Positions 1 to 12,900 of a stretch of DNA of 64,000 nt are shown one piece after another. Positions within the stretch are counted from its first letter, which is position 1. Each line of letters begins with the position of its first letter. The stretch is from Limnomonas spitsbergensis. Lineage: Eukaryota > Chlorophyta > Chlorophyceae > Chlamydomonadales. The position numbers and the translations under genes were made by a program. The stretch is taken from the NCBI GenBank assembly GCA_037349105.1, contig JAYJMM010000039.1:62001-126000 (forward strand), in the 5' to 3' direction. Below the pieces are notes generated by a model. It saw only the letters and a program-made list of their open reading frames with translations. It made no database searches and had not been told where the DNA came from.

Positions 1-1238
1 AAATGCAGCTGCCATGCCCAAAGCAGCGCCGCACCTTCATCTCCGCCGACCCGCTTCCTTCCTCCTCCAGATCTGCACCCTCAAGGAACAAGGAGCTGGA
101 TCGGCCGGCAGCCTGCGGATCTCCAGCGGATCCGCTCGCACCATCCGGGCCTCTGGCGCTCACATGTCACCGTCAGGTCTGCTTGGAGGAGCAACCCGCT
201 CACCCCCGGATGACATCTCCAGGTGTGTGATATGCAACTTCTTGGACTCGATGGGGAAAAGATACCCAGTGGTGTGTCGCCCCCTTTGGTGGTGAACAGG
301 CTGCACAGCATTTGGTAGCAATCACACCCTCTGATCCAGAGCAGCATGGGTGAATGGACGCAACACGGCGTCTTGTTCTCCATGCATCATGCTTGTTGAG
401 ATCGGGACATATCGCTTGCCAGAGCCTGTGGCAGTCTGCTGCAGGCCACCAAGATGCATCAGCGGCTGTGCAGTGCGAGGATTGGTGAATGATAGACAGG
501 TTTGGCAATCTGTGAACCCTTTATGTGATGAACACAGATCTTGAAATGTGTGACTTCCTCCAGACTAAAGGGACATCCTCCCTGCACGTTGTGCGTCTTG
601 TGCCACACACACAGGAAGCGGACCAATGGGCCCAATGGGAAACAGGGATTCCCTCATGATCATTTATCTTCACTGTCTCTGAGTTTGATTCACCTAAACA
701 TGTGAAAGCCTAGGAGCGCGGACCCTCCGATACGTCCGCACAGGAATTTCCTGAGAAAATGGGCGATTCTCCTAACCCCGCGTTGCTACCACCAAGCACC
801 CACTTGGAGTATTCCCCGAATAATTACAATCGCTTGCATCCTTGCGCAGAAGATAGAGTCTGCAACGGCGAGGATCTGTCCTCTCTGGCCACTTGCGGGT
901 CCTCCTCCTACCCATCCAGCCCAGCATATCCGTTTGCTGACAGTGCGCAAGCTTTCAACGTTCCATCCAGCACCCACTGCCGCTACGGCCACCATGGTAA
1001 AATCAGCAACAATCAGCATTTGGATCCACCCCATGTGCCGGTGCAACGAAGTGGGGCCGTACCACGGGTGTTAGCCCTGACCTCCTATGCCCGCTTGAGC
1101 CGAGGCTGCGGCAGGCCCTCGAGCTCTCCAGGGTCCCTGGAGGCGTTTGTACCAAAACTCTGCTCAAGGCCACAGAGAAACAAAGTGAGCAGGGATGTTG
1201 CAAGCTTGCAGCAGCATTCAAGACTAATTCTCGATTGA
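1..1238 (+). CDS. 3' portion of an unrecognised two-exon-visible gene (partial)
   Basis: Two open stretches join in the same phase: an exon running in from the left edge to 176, ending CAG|gtctgc, and an exon at 714-1238 after the acceptor AAGCCTAG, ending in TGA at 1236-1238. The intron is 537 bp. The product is Ser/Pro-rich with no recognised domain. Residues include RRTFISADPLPSSSRSAPSR in the first exon and a stretch rich in Ser, Tyr, Pro and Asn in the second. The low-complexity composition suggests a disordered C-terminal tail. A TGTAA motif lies about 95 bases after the stop. No function is assigned. The alternative is a chance open frame, since the second exon could also be read without the first. 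Confidence 0.4.
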
Positions 1239-1332
1239 TCAAGCCTGTTTCCATGCCCTGATACTACGGTACCCGTACCACTACCAGTATAGAAATTGCT
1301 TCGGAAGCCCTGTTGCATATTGAATGAGAATT

Positions 1333-1337
1333 TGTAA
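1333..1337 (+). terminator. possible TGTAA polyadenylation signal
   Basis: TGTAA is the usual polyadenylation signal in chlorophyte algae. This copy lies about 95 bases after the stop codon of the partial gene. A five-base motif is common by chance. Confidence 0.22.
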
Positions 1338-2589
1338 ATCACATGCATCCCCCGGTCGTGAATGTGATCACCTGTTGTCTGCCTTGTGAGTTGTATCTAA
1401 CCGTTTAATTTCATCTGATCGCATGACCCCACCTGCCACACGTTTCTCTGATCACTGCTGGACCCCACCTTCTGCAGGAGCTTACTACCCTAGAGCAACA
1501 GCGGGCTAAGAGAAGCAAGAGCTACATTTACATCTAGCTCCCTAAGGAAGCTCACGTTGTCATCATGCAAAACAAACAAACTTGAATTTGCAACTTTTGT
1601 ATCCACACCAATGTATTTGTTTCTGTGACATGCGCTTACAATAAGTTGATGTTTTTCATTCCCTTCTTCTCAACCCTTCTCATCCGGGTAACACTTTTGT
1701 CGCTGCGGATACCAGTATTGCTTTCTATTTTTTTGTAGGAATATTTTTTTTCTGCACTGTTTACCAGGAAGTCCCGGTACGTCCCACCAGGCATGTCCGA
1801 GGGGAAATCTCACCAATTTATGGTACTACCGTATAGCTGGTTCCACTAGTCAAAGCCTTAGGGCTCAGAGATATCAATGCTTATTCTGGATAGAAAGGAC
1901 TGGTGTAGTTGTGGCACATGGTGTCAGTGAAAGTATCAAAATTTGGCACGACTACGGTAGTGCTGTAGTGGATGACCGTAGTCACTCATATTACAGTGAG
2001 TTTCCATTGGAGGTTTGGGAACAGTTCTGTTCCTGTCAGTTCGACGCACTGTTTTTCAAAAAATGTCATCGCATCAACTACTACTGTATGTGTGCAAGCT
2101 GGGCAATGTCCACACTAAAATGCGCCAAATTGTGGATCAGACACGGTCAATACTTGAGAAATGCGCATCACTGGTCTCTGTGTTTCACTCTATAGTCGGG
2201 CCGGCCATTGCTGAAATGTGATCCGGGCACCGTCAATGTCTTGTAGTAGTTCCCCCCGGGAATCCGATGTGTGGCCGAAGCTGTGTTAAGACGTGGCTCA
2301 TCATTCGAGTGAAAGAAAAGAAAGACTACGCACTCCGCCGAAGCAGGAGGCGTCAGGTACCGTTCGACCCACAGCAGTTATATCCCGAAGTAGGATATAT
2401 ACCGGTAGCCCGCTCCAGACATTCTGCGGGGCACTTTCAACGTAGCAGATGTCCCCGTTCACACCTGGAACATGGTAAATAAACCTTGGCAGGATACCAA
2501 TTTCAAACCTCAGGGTCGGCTACCAATCAGCATAGTACCATTGAGCCAAATCAGCCCACGTGGGATATTGGAGTAACAATGTGTGCACA
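1338..2589. other. Intergenic, no supported gene
   Basis: AT-richer sequence with only short unsupported open frames. I see no domain, splice-consistent exon or tandem repeat before the LINE remnant. Confidence 0.4.
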
Positions 2590-2675
2590 CTTACCAACCT
2601 GGTCCACAGCTCGCCGCCGCCGCCGGCATTTCACGCGTCACATGGCCGCAGCTATAGCGGATAGGCTGCAACGTC

Positions 2676-3660
2676 ATGACCACAGCGCCTATCGGGAGAA
2701 GCTGCAAGATATATAGGCGGCATGCGTGCCCAACTACTGCTGTCTCTTTCCAGAGGTGGGAGGCTCACCTGCGGAAGCAGTTTACCGCCATCTCGCCCCC
2801 CTCTGCCACGGCGCCACAGCCCAGTCTGTCCCCTGTCAGCTGGCAGCATGACGACATGGGCGTGTTCACCGATCAGCTAGCCTCTTGCTTTGAGCGGGCT
2901 TTCTCCCGCATGCTGGTGCATACCGCGGCGGGCCTGGATGGCATGGCAGCTCCTTTCATCAAGCTGGCCTTGGTAGACGACACCACCAATGGGGAGCATG
3001 GGCATGTCATCAGGGACAAGCTGCAAGAGTGGATGACTTCCATGGCGGTGCGGGGGGGAATGCCTAGTGCCTGGCAGCCTGTGAGAATTCTGCCCATCTA
3101 CACAAACGGCGACCCCCTTGACCCCGGTAACTACCGGCCCATTGCCATCACTAGTGTGCTGTATCGGCTGTATGCTAGCATGCTAACCGCCGTCACTGAT
3201 CAGTGGGCTCGCATGCACGAGCACATCCCTCCTGAACAGCACGCTCCAGGCTGCTTTTCCCTTGAGGCATGCAGTCCATGCGCAGCGGGCAGCTGCAGGC
3301 CGTGGCAAACTGCATGTGGCCTTTGTGGATTTCACCAAGGCATATGACTGTGTGCCACAGGAGCGGCTATGGCAGCACCTGTCTGAGCGGCTTCACATGC
3401 CTTTATGCATGTTACGCGCTGTGCAAGCGCTCTACAAAGGTGCAGTCTACACGCTCACAGACGGTCATAAACGCACTGGCCCTGTGCCTTGCACCCGAGA
3501 TATCAAGCAGGGCTGCCCACTCAGCCCCCACCTCTTCAGTCTCTATATCAGTGATCTGCCGGGCATGATCGCAGCCCAGTGCCCAGCAGAGGGCATTGTA
3601 CTGGCGGCGGGGCGCAGACTCAGGGGTATTTCTTTTCTTTTTGGGGCGTTTGGGGAGTAG
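2676..3660 (+). pseudogene. LINE reverse transcriptase, frameshifted and truncated
   Basis: The first frame (to about 3260) carries conserved RT N-terminal blocks: AAGLDGMAAPFIK, MPSAWQPVRILPIY and DPGNYRPIAITSVLYRLYA. A frameshift at about 3250-3262 moves to the next frame, which carries palm motif A (VAFVDFTKAYDCVP, with a catalytic-type Asp) and motif B (KQGCPLSPHLFSLYISDLP). The frame ends at 3660 before the expected motif C (Y/FADD), where the sequence degenerates after RRLRG. In a LINE this enzyme would copy element RNA at a nicked target; here it cannot be functional. Confidence 0.8.
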
Positions 3661-4871
3661 GAGTGTCTGCGGCCCTGCACCTCAACTTCCTTCCTTGGTG
3701 ATATGAGATGCTGACAATTTTTTATTTTTTGCTGCATGTGGCCTGCTTTTGAAAGCTTCGTCGGCGGCTCAGCTCCCGAGTAACATGTCCATGACATTAT
3801 ACCTCTGGGCCCTGCTCATAAGGTGGTACCGTGCGGGCACCCAACTTGTCGGTTGTGCGGAAAGGCAAAGAGATTGGTCAGGTGGTCAGAAAAAACAAGG
3901 AGAAAATGAGGGGGGGCAGAAAATAAACAATCAAAACCCCCATCATCAAAAAATGTGCAACGCCTCCCCCCCCCCCCCGTGAACCTTTATTTCTCAGTCA
4001 GAAATTAGGATTCTTGGGGGGCAGGGGTCAATTCCTATCAGCTCAACAGTGTGCTTAAAACGTTGTCAACCAATGTAGCTGGTTCACCAATGTCAAATGT
4101 CCATGCACCTTCGACACCGGTAGCTTAACCCCACTGCGGATGGCCCTTGGCCTAGCTGCAAATCTCCAACCTTCCGGCCTTCCGGGGGTCGTCATCGTAG
4201 AGGGATCTGGCTTTTATTTGTGACACATTTATGACGCAGATCGATGCAATTGATATCAGGAATTCAACGGTGTAGCTACGGTCTCATTCTGATGTCTATA
4301 AACAGATCACTAATTCCCCCCCCAAACACCTTTTTCTTTTACCCCCTCCCCCTCATCCACTTTCCCCCCATATCCCGTACCACCCATGGACCAAAATAAA
4401 TGTTAAGACGATATTTGGTATGCTGTCGTGAAGCTCTACAACTTGATGATGGGTCCCAGTTGTTTTTGCCCCCCTCCCCCCTCGGAAAAGCGGGGAAAAG
4501 GGGAAATGAAGGGACACAAAAGGCTGGGGATAAGGTCGGTAAGAGGAAGCCATCTGAAACATCTATGCCTCGATGATATCGGCCCAGAGGTGTGATGTCT
4601 TTGACGATATCGACCACATCCTCCTCAAAAGCTAGGGCATCTCATACCCGGCTAATCAGACAGATTTCCTCACGATACACAAAGCTGCTGCCGGGTTTGA
4701 TGTTCCTGCCCCACCAGCTCAATGGCGAGGATGGTATGGCTGCACCGTGGTCCAAGGTATGCATGGTAGCTAGCATTGAGCTTAGTCATTCCCTGCGATC
4801 CCTATGCAGCCGGGCGTACAACGGGGCTCAGTGGGTATGCACCGTTGTAACATAACTAAAATGCTACTCAC

Positions 4872-5276
4872 TTGGGTAGTTCTGCGGCGACCCACCGCGC
4901 CTGGTTCCAGTCCACGGCGGGTGCCGTGCTGGCGCAAGCCAAGAGCCGCACTAGCCAAGGGGAGTGTGCTTGTGTGCGCATAAATTTGCGACTGCGGCTG
5001 GGCGCGATCAGCACGGCTGATACCAGAGGACGGCGCAATGGTCAGCGGCGAGAGGCACGCTGCTGCCAGCGGTGTTGGGCACGGGGGGATAGCGAGCAGG
5101 TGGAGGATGCGCTACATGTGTGCCTCCAGTGCCCTAGTGTCAGGGAGCAGTTACGGGAGTGAGGGTGGGCAGGTCCTCCGGGCGCTGCCACTAACTTCCA
5201 CCAGCTGTACCTGGCTGCGCAGGGGTGGGATGCACTTGCTTTTGTGGACTGTGCTGTGGGCATTGTTGAGGGTTAG
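4872..5276 (+). pseudogene. LINE ORF2 C-terminal Cys/His domain with in-frame stop
   Basis: The frame reads a basic region followed by CCQRCWARGDSEQVEDALHV and CLQC, a C-x2-C-x(n)-H-x3-C arrangement typical of the C-terminal zinc-binding region of LINE ORF2 proteins. A TGA at 5160-5162 interrupts it. The same frame then continues through FHQLYLAAQGWDALAFVDCA to a TAG at 5274-5276, the likely original terminus. It belongs with the RT fragment upstream. Confidence 0.6.
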
Positions 5277-5580
5277 CCTAGGGATTCTGAGGCGCCGATG
5301 CCTTTCCGGCCTTCCCTTTTCTTTTTGTTTGCCCCCTTTTTTAGTTTCTTCTTTTCTCCCTTCTGATCAGTGGGGCGCCCTCGCGTCCAAGCAGGGGTGG
5401 GATACGCTTGCTTTTGTGAACTTTCTTTTCTTAGAGGCTTTATTGAGGGCTAGTCTCTAGTGGAACTCAGGTGCTGGACTTGGTCTTCTTTGCCTTCCCG
5501 GCCTTTCCTTTTGTTCCTTTCCCCCCCTTTTCCTTTTAGTTTCTTCTTTTCTCCCTTTTGAACAGTTGGGCGCCCACGCG
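5216..5580 (+). repeat. Diverged direct duplication of the LINE 3' end
   Basis: Two copies of about 175 bp lie head to tail. Each starts with GCAGGGGTGGGAT.CRCTTGC, passes the ORF terminus, runs through a pyrimidine-rich tract and ends with GTTTCTTCTTTTCTCCCTT then GCGCCC. The second copy starts at about 5391. Copies differ by many substitutions and small indels, so the duplication is old. Confidence 0.65.
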
Positions 5581-6806
5581 GCCGAGCTTCAAGCGGGCCC
5601 AGAGGTGTAACGTTATTGACATCCCGATCAGGAGCTGACAGAGGCGGATGTGGAGAACTACGCCGTCAGCATTGGAGAGTTCGAGGGCGTGTTAGGCAAG
5701 GAAGTCAACAAGAAGAAGGAGAGAGGGACAAGATGCTGAAGGAGCACACAACTGCGCTGAGGGCTGATGCCAGTCTTGTGCCTCGGCCATCGGCCTTTTG
5801 GAGGCATGTACTTGCCAACGAATTCTAGTCGGTTGTCAAGATTTCATGGACAGGTTAAGCTCACGAACTGACTTTGGGTTGAATTTGATACTCTCAGTAC
5901 GTGACTCAGTACCTGACTTTGTATTTTATCGTCTTACAATTTGGCATACACCATTGAATGCGCCATATTCTCCTGATCACAAGAGACCCTCTTACATTAG
6001 GTAATTTTGAGGGAGTGACGAAGGGTTATTCAAATTACGGTGGGTTTCGGAGGCAGTGTGTGTGCGGGGGGGGCAAGTATTTTTTGTGGCATGGTGTGTT
6101 TAGCTTGTATTTATGCCCCCCTCTCCTCGTTCCGGCCCTACCATCCATGAGCTAGAACACTGCCTTGTGCCGATAACTTTTTCGTTTGTAGCTAGCATGT
6201 AATAAGTGAGTGGGGGTTTTACAAGGGAAACGCCTCAGGGCCCAAGAGCAAATCCAGAGGAAACAAAATTCAAACCGGGAACGTCGAGGACATTAGCTTT
6301 AGGGACTTCCCGTACATCAATTGTTGATGATGGAGAAAGAAGACGAAATATGAAACCGGTTGCATTAATGTTCAGCACAGCTGCGCAAGGCTGCGAAACA
6401 ATTTCGTGGCAACCTCCTGAGTCAACAAGAACCAGGTCATGCAGAGTACGAATGCCCCTGGTGCGCTGGGCACTGTCATTTTAGGAACAACGGGCTCTTG
6501 CAATCACAACGAACCTGTGGTTGGCCTGAGCATTACCGGTGCGGGGTCTCCCACTCCATACCTCTTTCCTGCCCCTGGGCCAGGAGGCCATACTGCCCAG
6601 ATCCCCCTTTGATAGTACATATCCATCCTCTAGACCTTGGGCACCCCCCCAACTCACAACACACAGTCGCCCCCACCAAACCGTATAGTAATTGTACAAG
6701 CCCAGACAGTGTGTCCATCCTTCGTTTCCCAAACTCTTAAGTTTGGGAGTCTCCCTGTCCAACAGGTAATCAGGAGTCATCAACTCTTCAACAGCGTCCT
6801 GCCTTC
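5581..6806. other. Intergenic, no supported gene
   Basis: At 5620-5736 a short frame reads QELTEADVENYAVSIGEFEG and continues for about 15 residues to a stop. It looks protein-like but has no partner exon. The rest shows no recognisable gene. The stretch lies downstream of the minus-strand Myb gene and may include its 3' UTR. Confidence 0.4.
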
Positions 6807-6811
6807 TTACA
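6807..6811 (-). terminator. possible TGTAA polyadenylation signal of the Myb gene
   Basis: On the minus strand TGTAA lies about 30 bases beyond the stop codon at 6842-6844, a plausible position for a chlorophyte poly(A) signal. It is weak evidence because the motif is short. Confidence 0.3.
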
Positions 6812-6841
6812 GACTGGGGGGGTCAAAAAAGGGCAGCTGGG

Positions 6842-6943
6842 TCAAAAGTCATCGTTATCTTCCTCCGCCTCAATGGGATCAAGAGCAGCAGCAGCTCGTG
6901 CCTCCCTGGGGGGCCACGTGGTACCCTCGGCAATCGACCGCAC
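6842..6943 (-). CDS. Myb gene exon 13 (terminal)
   Basis: Acceptor TGCTGCAG, phase 0, 33 residues then TGA. It encodes VRSIAEGTTWPPREARAAAA followed by an acidic end, EAEEDNDDF. It extends the Myb region with a short tail. Confidence 0.7.
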   Translation of the reverse strand: MRSIAEGTTWPPREARAAAALDPIEAEEDNDDF

Positions 6944-9900
6944 CTGCAGCAGCGAATGCGGAAGAAATGGGAACGCGTCAGGCATGACCAAATGCCTGAG
7001 AGCCACTAGCAGGGGTGTTCGAACAGGCATGCAACACAAACAGCGCCCGAACAGGATTCATCGAAGCTGATGCCCTGCTCTGATCCCCCAGCTATGCCTG
7101 ATGCCTCCCCCCACCATCCCCTTAAAACAACGGGACCTCTCACCATGCGCTTGACCAGGTCCGGCATCTTGTTGCGCTCGTCTCTCCACCCGTTCTCGTG
7201 CGCCTTGAGGAGGGATGCCCAACGGTCCTTGACATCCACCTATGAATTACATGTCGCAGCAGCAGTCAGGCAGGTCCAGGAATAGTCATGTCATGTCGAC
7301 ATCAAGGCCAGAAAGGTCCGGGCATGGAGGGGGCAATGACTCTGGATGATTTTGGTACATCCCATCATCCAGGGTTCAGCCCTAAATGACGTTACACCTC
7401 TTACATCTAACCCCTTACCTGTGTCAAGCTCAGGAGAGGCTGCACCCATTCTCTCCCCAATACAGGGCTCAAGTGTGTATGTGTCATCCGCCATTTGGAC
7501 TCCAATCCCATACCGTGCACAGAACGCCCGGACCCAGTAAATTCAGGTCCATCGCTCCGAAACCGGAAACACAACCGTGACATCCTGTTTTCCCAGGTCC
7601 GCACCAGTATACCATATCCCTTGTCCGAGCTGCATTTCCGAATGGAGACAACACCTTATCCATGGCCGCACCTCACCTCGCTGCGGTTCCCGAGGTTGCA
7701 GATGTGATGTATCTGCTTCCAATTGCCGAGGCCCAGCACATGCATCCCTATCAGGATGGCCTCCGTGTCCTCCACGCTCCAGAACCGCCGGGCCCGTCTG
7801 CCTCCAATTTGGTGACGGGCCACAGTGACCTGCAGGAGGGGAGGTTGAATTCAAATTTGTTAAAACATGAAGGGGAGCAGCGGCCTGCAGAAGGAATGGG
7901 GGAGGGGCGAAATCTGCGGCAAATACATTGTGAACGCCACTTGAACGCCACATGGCGTCCCTTGAGGGTAATCAACAGCTGGATGCCTTAACTGCCGTTC
8001 AAAACTGGCTGCTGGTGTTCAAAACGACAACAAGAACCGGCAGGCCTCCTCCAAATATCATGTGCCATCAGCCATGCCCACCTCTTCAGGACGTCGCACT
8101 CTGTCCTGCTGCACATCAAAAAACATGCCTGGAGGTTCACGGGCCTGCTGGCCTGCCCGACCACTGCGCCCTGCCGTAGGAGCTGCAGCGCCTCCTGCCG
8201 TCGCCTGCACACGGGGCAGGATCCAGGGTGGGATGGAGGCATTTCAATCTGTAAAGCTTGTTTCTCCCGGTTTATAATGCCTGGCTCTTTCTAAACTGGT
8301 TAATGGGTGGATAAGTCGCATAAGGCGATGTCTAGACGCTGTGAAACGACTTCTTGATTCCCTGGCCTGCCTGCTCTATTCCCTGGCCTGCCTGCACTAT
8401 TCCCTGGCCTGCCTGCTCTATTCCCTGGCCTGCCTGCTCTATTCCCTGGCCTGCCTGCTCTATTCCCTGGCCTGCCTGCTCTAATCCCTGGCCTGCCTGC
8501 ACTATTCCCTGGCCTGCCTGCTCTATTCCCTGGCCTGCCTGCTCTAATCCCTGGCCTGCCTGCTCTATTCCCTGGCCTGCCTGCTCTATTCCCTGGCCTG
8601 CCTGCTCTATTCCCTGGCCTGCCTGCTCTATTCCCTGGCCTGCCTGCTCTAATCCCTGGCCTGCCTGCTCTATTCCCTGGCCTGCCTGCTCTAATCCCTG
8701 GCCTGCCTGCACTATTCCCTGGCCTGCCTGCTCTAATCCCTGGCCTGCCTGCTCTATTCCCTGGCCTGCCTGCTCTATTCCCTGGCCTGCCTGCTCTAAT
8801 CCCTGGCCTGCCTGCACTATTCCCTGGCCTGCCTGCACTATTCCCTGGCCTGCCTGCTCTAATCCCTGGCCTGCCTGCTCTATTCCCTGGCCTGCCTGCA
8901 CTATTCCCTGGCCTGCCTGCTCTATTCCCTGGCCTGCCTGCTCTATTCCCTGGCCTGCCTGCTCTATTCCCTGGCCTGCCTGCTCTAATCCCTGGCCTGC
9001 CTGCTCTATTCCCTGGCCTGCCTGCACTATTCCCTGGCCTGCCTGCTCTATTCCCTGGCCTGCCTGCACTATTCCCTGGCCTGCCTGCACTATTCCCTGG
9101 CCTGCCTGCTCTAATCCCTGGCCTGCCTGCTCTATTCCCTGGCCTGCCTGCACTATTCCCTGGCCTGCCTGCTCTATTCCCTGGCATGCCTGCACTATTC
9201 CCTGGCCTGCCTGCTCTAATCCCTGGCCTGCCTACACTATTCCCTGGCCTGCCTGCTCTAATCCCTGGCCTGCCTGCTCTAATCCCTGGCCTGCCTGCTC
9301 TAATCCCTGGCCTGCCTGCTCTATTCCCTGGCCTGCCTGCTCTTTTCCCTGGCCTGCCTGCTCTATTCCCTGGCCGCCTGCTCTAATCCCTGGCCTGCCT
9401 GCACTATTCCCTGGCCTGCCTACACTATTCCCTGGCCTGCCTGCTCTATTCCCTGGCATGCCTGCACTATTCCCTGGCCTGCCTGCACTAATCCCTGGCC
9501 TGCCTACACTATTCCCTGGCCTGCCTGCTCTATTCCCTGGCCTGCCTGCTCTTTTCCCTGGCCTGCCTGCTCTATTCCCTGGCCTGCCTGCTCTATTCCC
9601 TGGCCTGCCTGCACTATTCCCTGGCCTGCCTGCACTATTCCCTGGCCTGCCTGCACTATTCCCTGGCCTGCCTCCCCTAATCCCTGGTAGGCCTCATTTA
9701 TGTCTTACTTGCCCCCAGATATGCTTGGCTGAGCTCACGCTACCAGATCCAGCTTCCTACCCTCTGGATTTGCACGGGCCCGCCTGAACTACAACACTCC
9801 CCTCTCGACAGTCTTAGTCACTCACCGCGGCTTGCCCCTCTCGCTCAGCTGCCGGCGCGGACGTGCTGGGGCCAGCTTGTGCAGTATTGGCAGCCGCTGC

Positions 9901-12900
9901 TGCAGTTGCCCTTGCAGCAGTCTCAGCAGCAATCTGGTCTGCAGTCCCCATGAGCCCCTCCTCCTCCTCCTCTAGCTCCTCCTCCTGTCCCTCCTGCTCC
10001 TCCCCCTCCTCCTGCTCCTCGTCCTGTTCCCCCTCCCCCTCCTCTAGCTCCTCCTCCTGTTCCTCCTCCTCCTCCTCTAGCTCCTCCTCCTGCTCCCGTT
10101 CCTCCTCTTGCTCCTCGTCCTGTTCCCCTTCCCCTTCCTCTTGCTCCTCTGATGTCTCCAGCTCACATGTTTCTCGTGTGCTGGGTCCTCCTGTAGCCCC
10201 TGCCGCCAACTTGACTCCACACTCCTCCTCCTCCTCTTCTCCCCCCTCCTCTTCTCCCTCTTCCTTCTCTTCTCCTTCGCCCTGCTCCTCTTCTCCTTCT
10301 TCTCCCTCCTCCTCCCCCTCTGCCTCAAGAACGCTGTCTTCTTTTTCCTCCTCCTCGTCCTCGGCTTCTTGCTTCTCATCCGACTCTGCATCTCCCTGCA
10401 GACAGGTACAGGCACTTGATGACTGAATGCAATCTTCTTCAGCAGAATGCGATATTCTGAAGCTGAATGCAATCTTCTTCAGCTGTGTACAATACTCTAT
10501 GCTGAAGGCAGTTATGAAGCGCTGCCCATAATCTGCCTGACCCCACATCTCCCAGTCGACAGGTGCAGGCACTTGGTAATGTATTGCAATCTTCTTAGGT
10601 GCAGGCAGCCATGAGCTTCTGCCCAAAGCCCATACTCTGCCTAGCTTTGCCTCCCTCCACCGTTGAAGGCTGTAAGCTAAACATGGGCGACTACCCGCAT
10701 ATGACATTGATATTGAACAGTGAATGTACAGTAATATTTAATATATAACAAGTGATATTGATGAAAGCGCTGATAACGGAAGTTAGGACAACAAATCGAA
10801 CAGTTGCCTTCTCTAGATTCGTGTTCCTCCTTCCCTCCTGCTCTTTCTCACCTCGACCTCTTCGACATCCTCCTCCTCCTCGCCCTGCTGCTGCTCTTCT
10901 TCCTGCTCTTGGCCGCCCTGGGTTTTTGCAGCGTGCAGAGCTTGAACCTGTATGCGAGTGGTTCTGCCTGGGCGGGGTGGGAGGTCAGACACCAGGGCTC
11001 AAGTCCTAGGGGTGAAGGGGTGCAAGGCTGTTGGAAGTTTCTTGACCTGGGGTTGTTCTTGGTAGGGGATTGGGAACATATCAAAATAAATCATATGAGC
11101 ATGTTGAAGATGGCAAGCCCGGCAAAACAGCATCCAAATCTTACCCAGATCCTCATCAAGCCCGAGGGGCAACGGCGGCTGGAGAGCCCTGGCCTTGAAC
11201 TTTGTGAGGGGCTCCTCCTGGCCCTGCAACTTGGCTGGCTCCTTCTCCAGCTTCTGTCAAAAGGGCGGTGGTGCAGGGGTCAGAGTAGCAAGAGCTAGAG
11301 TAGGGGCAGGTGCCTTGAATTCAGCAGATATCCCAGCCTCCACTCCCTGGCAAGTATTTGAAATTAGCATACCGGTATACGCCAGCCTCCACTCTTTGCC
11401 AGGTATTTGAATTCAGCAGGTATCCCAGCCTCCACTCTTTGCCAGGTATTTGAATTCAGCAGGTACCGGTTTCCCAGCCTGTCCTCCAAAACAGATATTC
11501 AAATCAAGCAGATTTGTTTTCCTCCATGAATGTTAAAACCATCTCAGCACAGAGCACCAGCAACCAGGTCCACCCCTCACCAGACAGGCCCCAATACAAA
11601 GAGCCAGAGAGTGCAGTAGGAAGGGGGGGGCGGCCTATGGGAACGGAAGGTTTGCCAATACTGTTTGCAATCTATTTCCGTGAAAAACACTTGGCAACTT
11701 TTGGTTCCTCTAGGCCGACCCCCTCTCGCAGTAGAGACAGATAGAACAGAGTACGCAGGGGTTGCTGTGACAGCCTCTACATATCCACCCAAAGGCCATT
11801 TTCGAAGGGACCAGGCAGGGCAAACTGAAAGAGCACAGAGCACTTTTGAATACGGGGAGCAGGGTGAGCTGCGCCACGCCCAGGAAAGGGTCGGGGGGTA
11901 GCCAAGTAGCCGGTTTTCGGGCATGTTTTTGATGTTTTTTGGCCAGCCCTGGCCGGGCGGGGGTCAAATAGTAGCCGGCAGTGTGGACGGATTTTTCAAA
12001 ACTTCAAAACAAAAAGTTTCTCGTACCTTAGTACTCATTTGGGTTCATGAAAACGGCTCCTACTGTAGAACATCTGCAGCTGCAGGGCTCCTAAGGAGCT
12101 GGATAAGACGCAAATCATCCTCATCAGAATTAGAAGCGGTTCATCCGGTGGGGGGACGCTTGCAAAACACCATCAGAAAGCGCAGTGCCACGAGTTGCAG
12201 CATTCGACTTGCCAAGCAGGCTCAGGTGTCAAGAGACGGGTGAGTAATCGGCAATTTAGTGGAATGGACGGACAAAAAAGGGCAGGTACGTATCCCTTTA
12301 TGCTGCTATAGACAGCACATCAATCATTTCGAAGGAAGTTCTTGCCGGAGAGACTGTAGGAGAATTTAAAATACCCCTGGCTGACGCCAGGGGCGTAGTC
12401 AGCCAAACCCCATTTTCGCCGGGGTTTGCCGGAAGGGGGTTCGCTGACTCCCCGGGAGAAATCGGCCCTTCGACCCATTTTCCCCGGCGCCGGGCCCGAT
12501 GTCCCTTCCCTGGCCACGCCCCTGCATCTGTACTGCCGTACCTCAATGTAGAGGTGAACCCTCTGGCATGTCAGGTTGTACAGCTCCAGAGTCATCTCCA
12601 GGCCAAACTCATCGACCTCCAGGAGCTGGGTGCCAGTCACGGGGTGCTTCAGCACCTGAGGGGGAACACAGCAGTGATTCTCATAGTGCGCGCCAGACCA
12701 CCTTAGAGGGACCGCCAGGGGCGGCCACCACTGGGCCGATTGGGGACCATGGACCGTGATGTAGCTGATTTGTAGCTGAAGATTGCTAAAATAAACACAG
12801 GAACACTGATCAGAGAGAGAACAGAGAATATTAATATTACGGTACCGATAGATTTCACTGGCCTTCCCCAGAGGAAAATTCATAATTGATTCTAATGAAC

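Larger units (their letters stand above)
2590..5276 (+). mobile_element. Degenerate non-LTR (LINE-type) retrotransposon
   Basis: Two parts of one ORF2-like protein lie in order on the plus strand: a reverse-transcriptase N-terminal half (about 2676-3640) and a C-terminal Cys/His-rich end (about 4872-5276). The 1.2 kb between them lacks the rest of the RT palm and thumb. It holds unrelated or scrambled sequence, including a short CGHPTCRLCG stretch near 3830, so the element was interrupted or internally deleted. Frameshifts and in-frame stops show it is dead. The left boundary is a guess. No target-site duplication was identified. Confidence 0.7.

Noticed and set aside
7543..7953. 136-codon minus-strand frame overlapping the Myb exon
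   Set aside because: It is a shadow in another frame; the Myb-encoding frame is fixed by domain match and splice phases.
8300..9787. 477-codon plus-strand and 295-codon minus-strand frames (IPWPACS / GNRAGRP heptads)
   Set aside because: They are by-products of a 21-bp repeat. The array lies in an intron between two phase-matched exons of the Myb gene.
9863..10426. Plus-strand Ser/Cys-rich frame opposite the acidic exon
   Set aside because: It is the antisense shadow of the Glu-rich exon. The minus strand has good acceptor and donor sites and matching phases.
12040..12245. Basic Arg/Ser-rich plus-strand frame ending at GACGG|gtgagt
   Set aside because: It lies inside an intron of the minus-strand Myb gene, has no start or partner exon, and shows no recognisable family.
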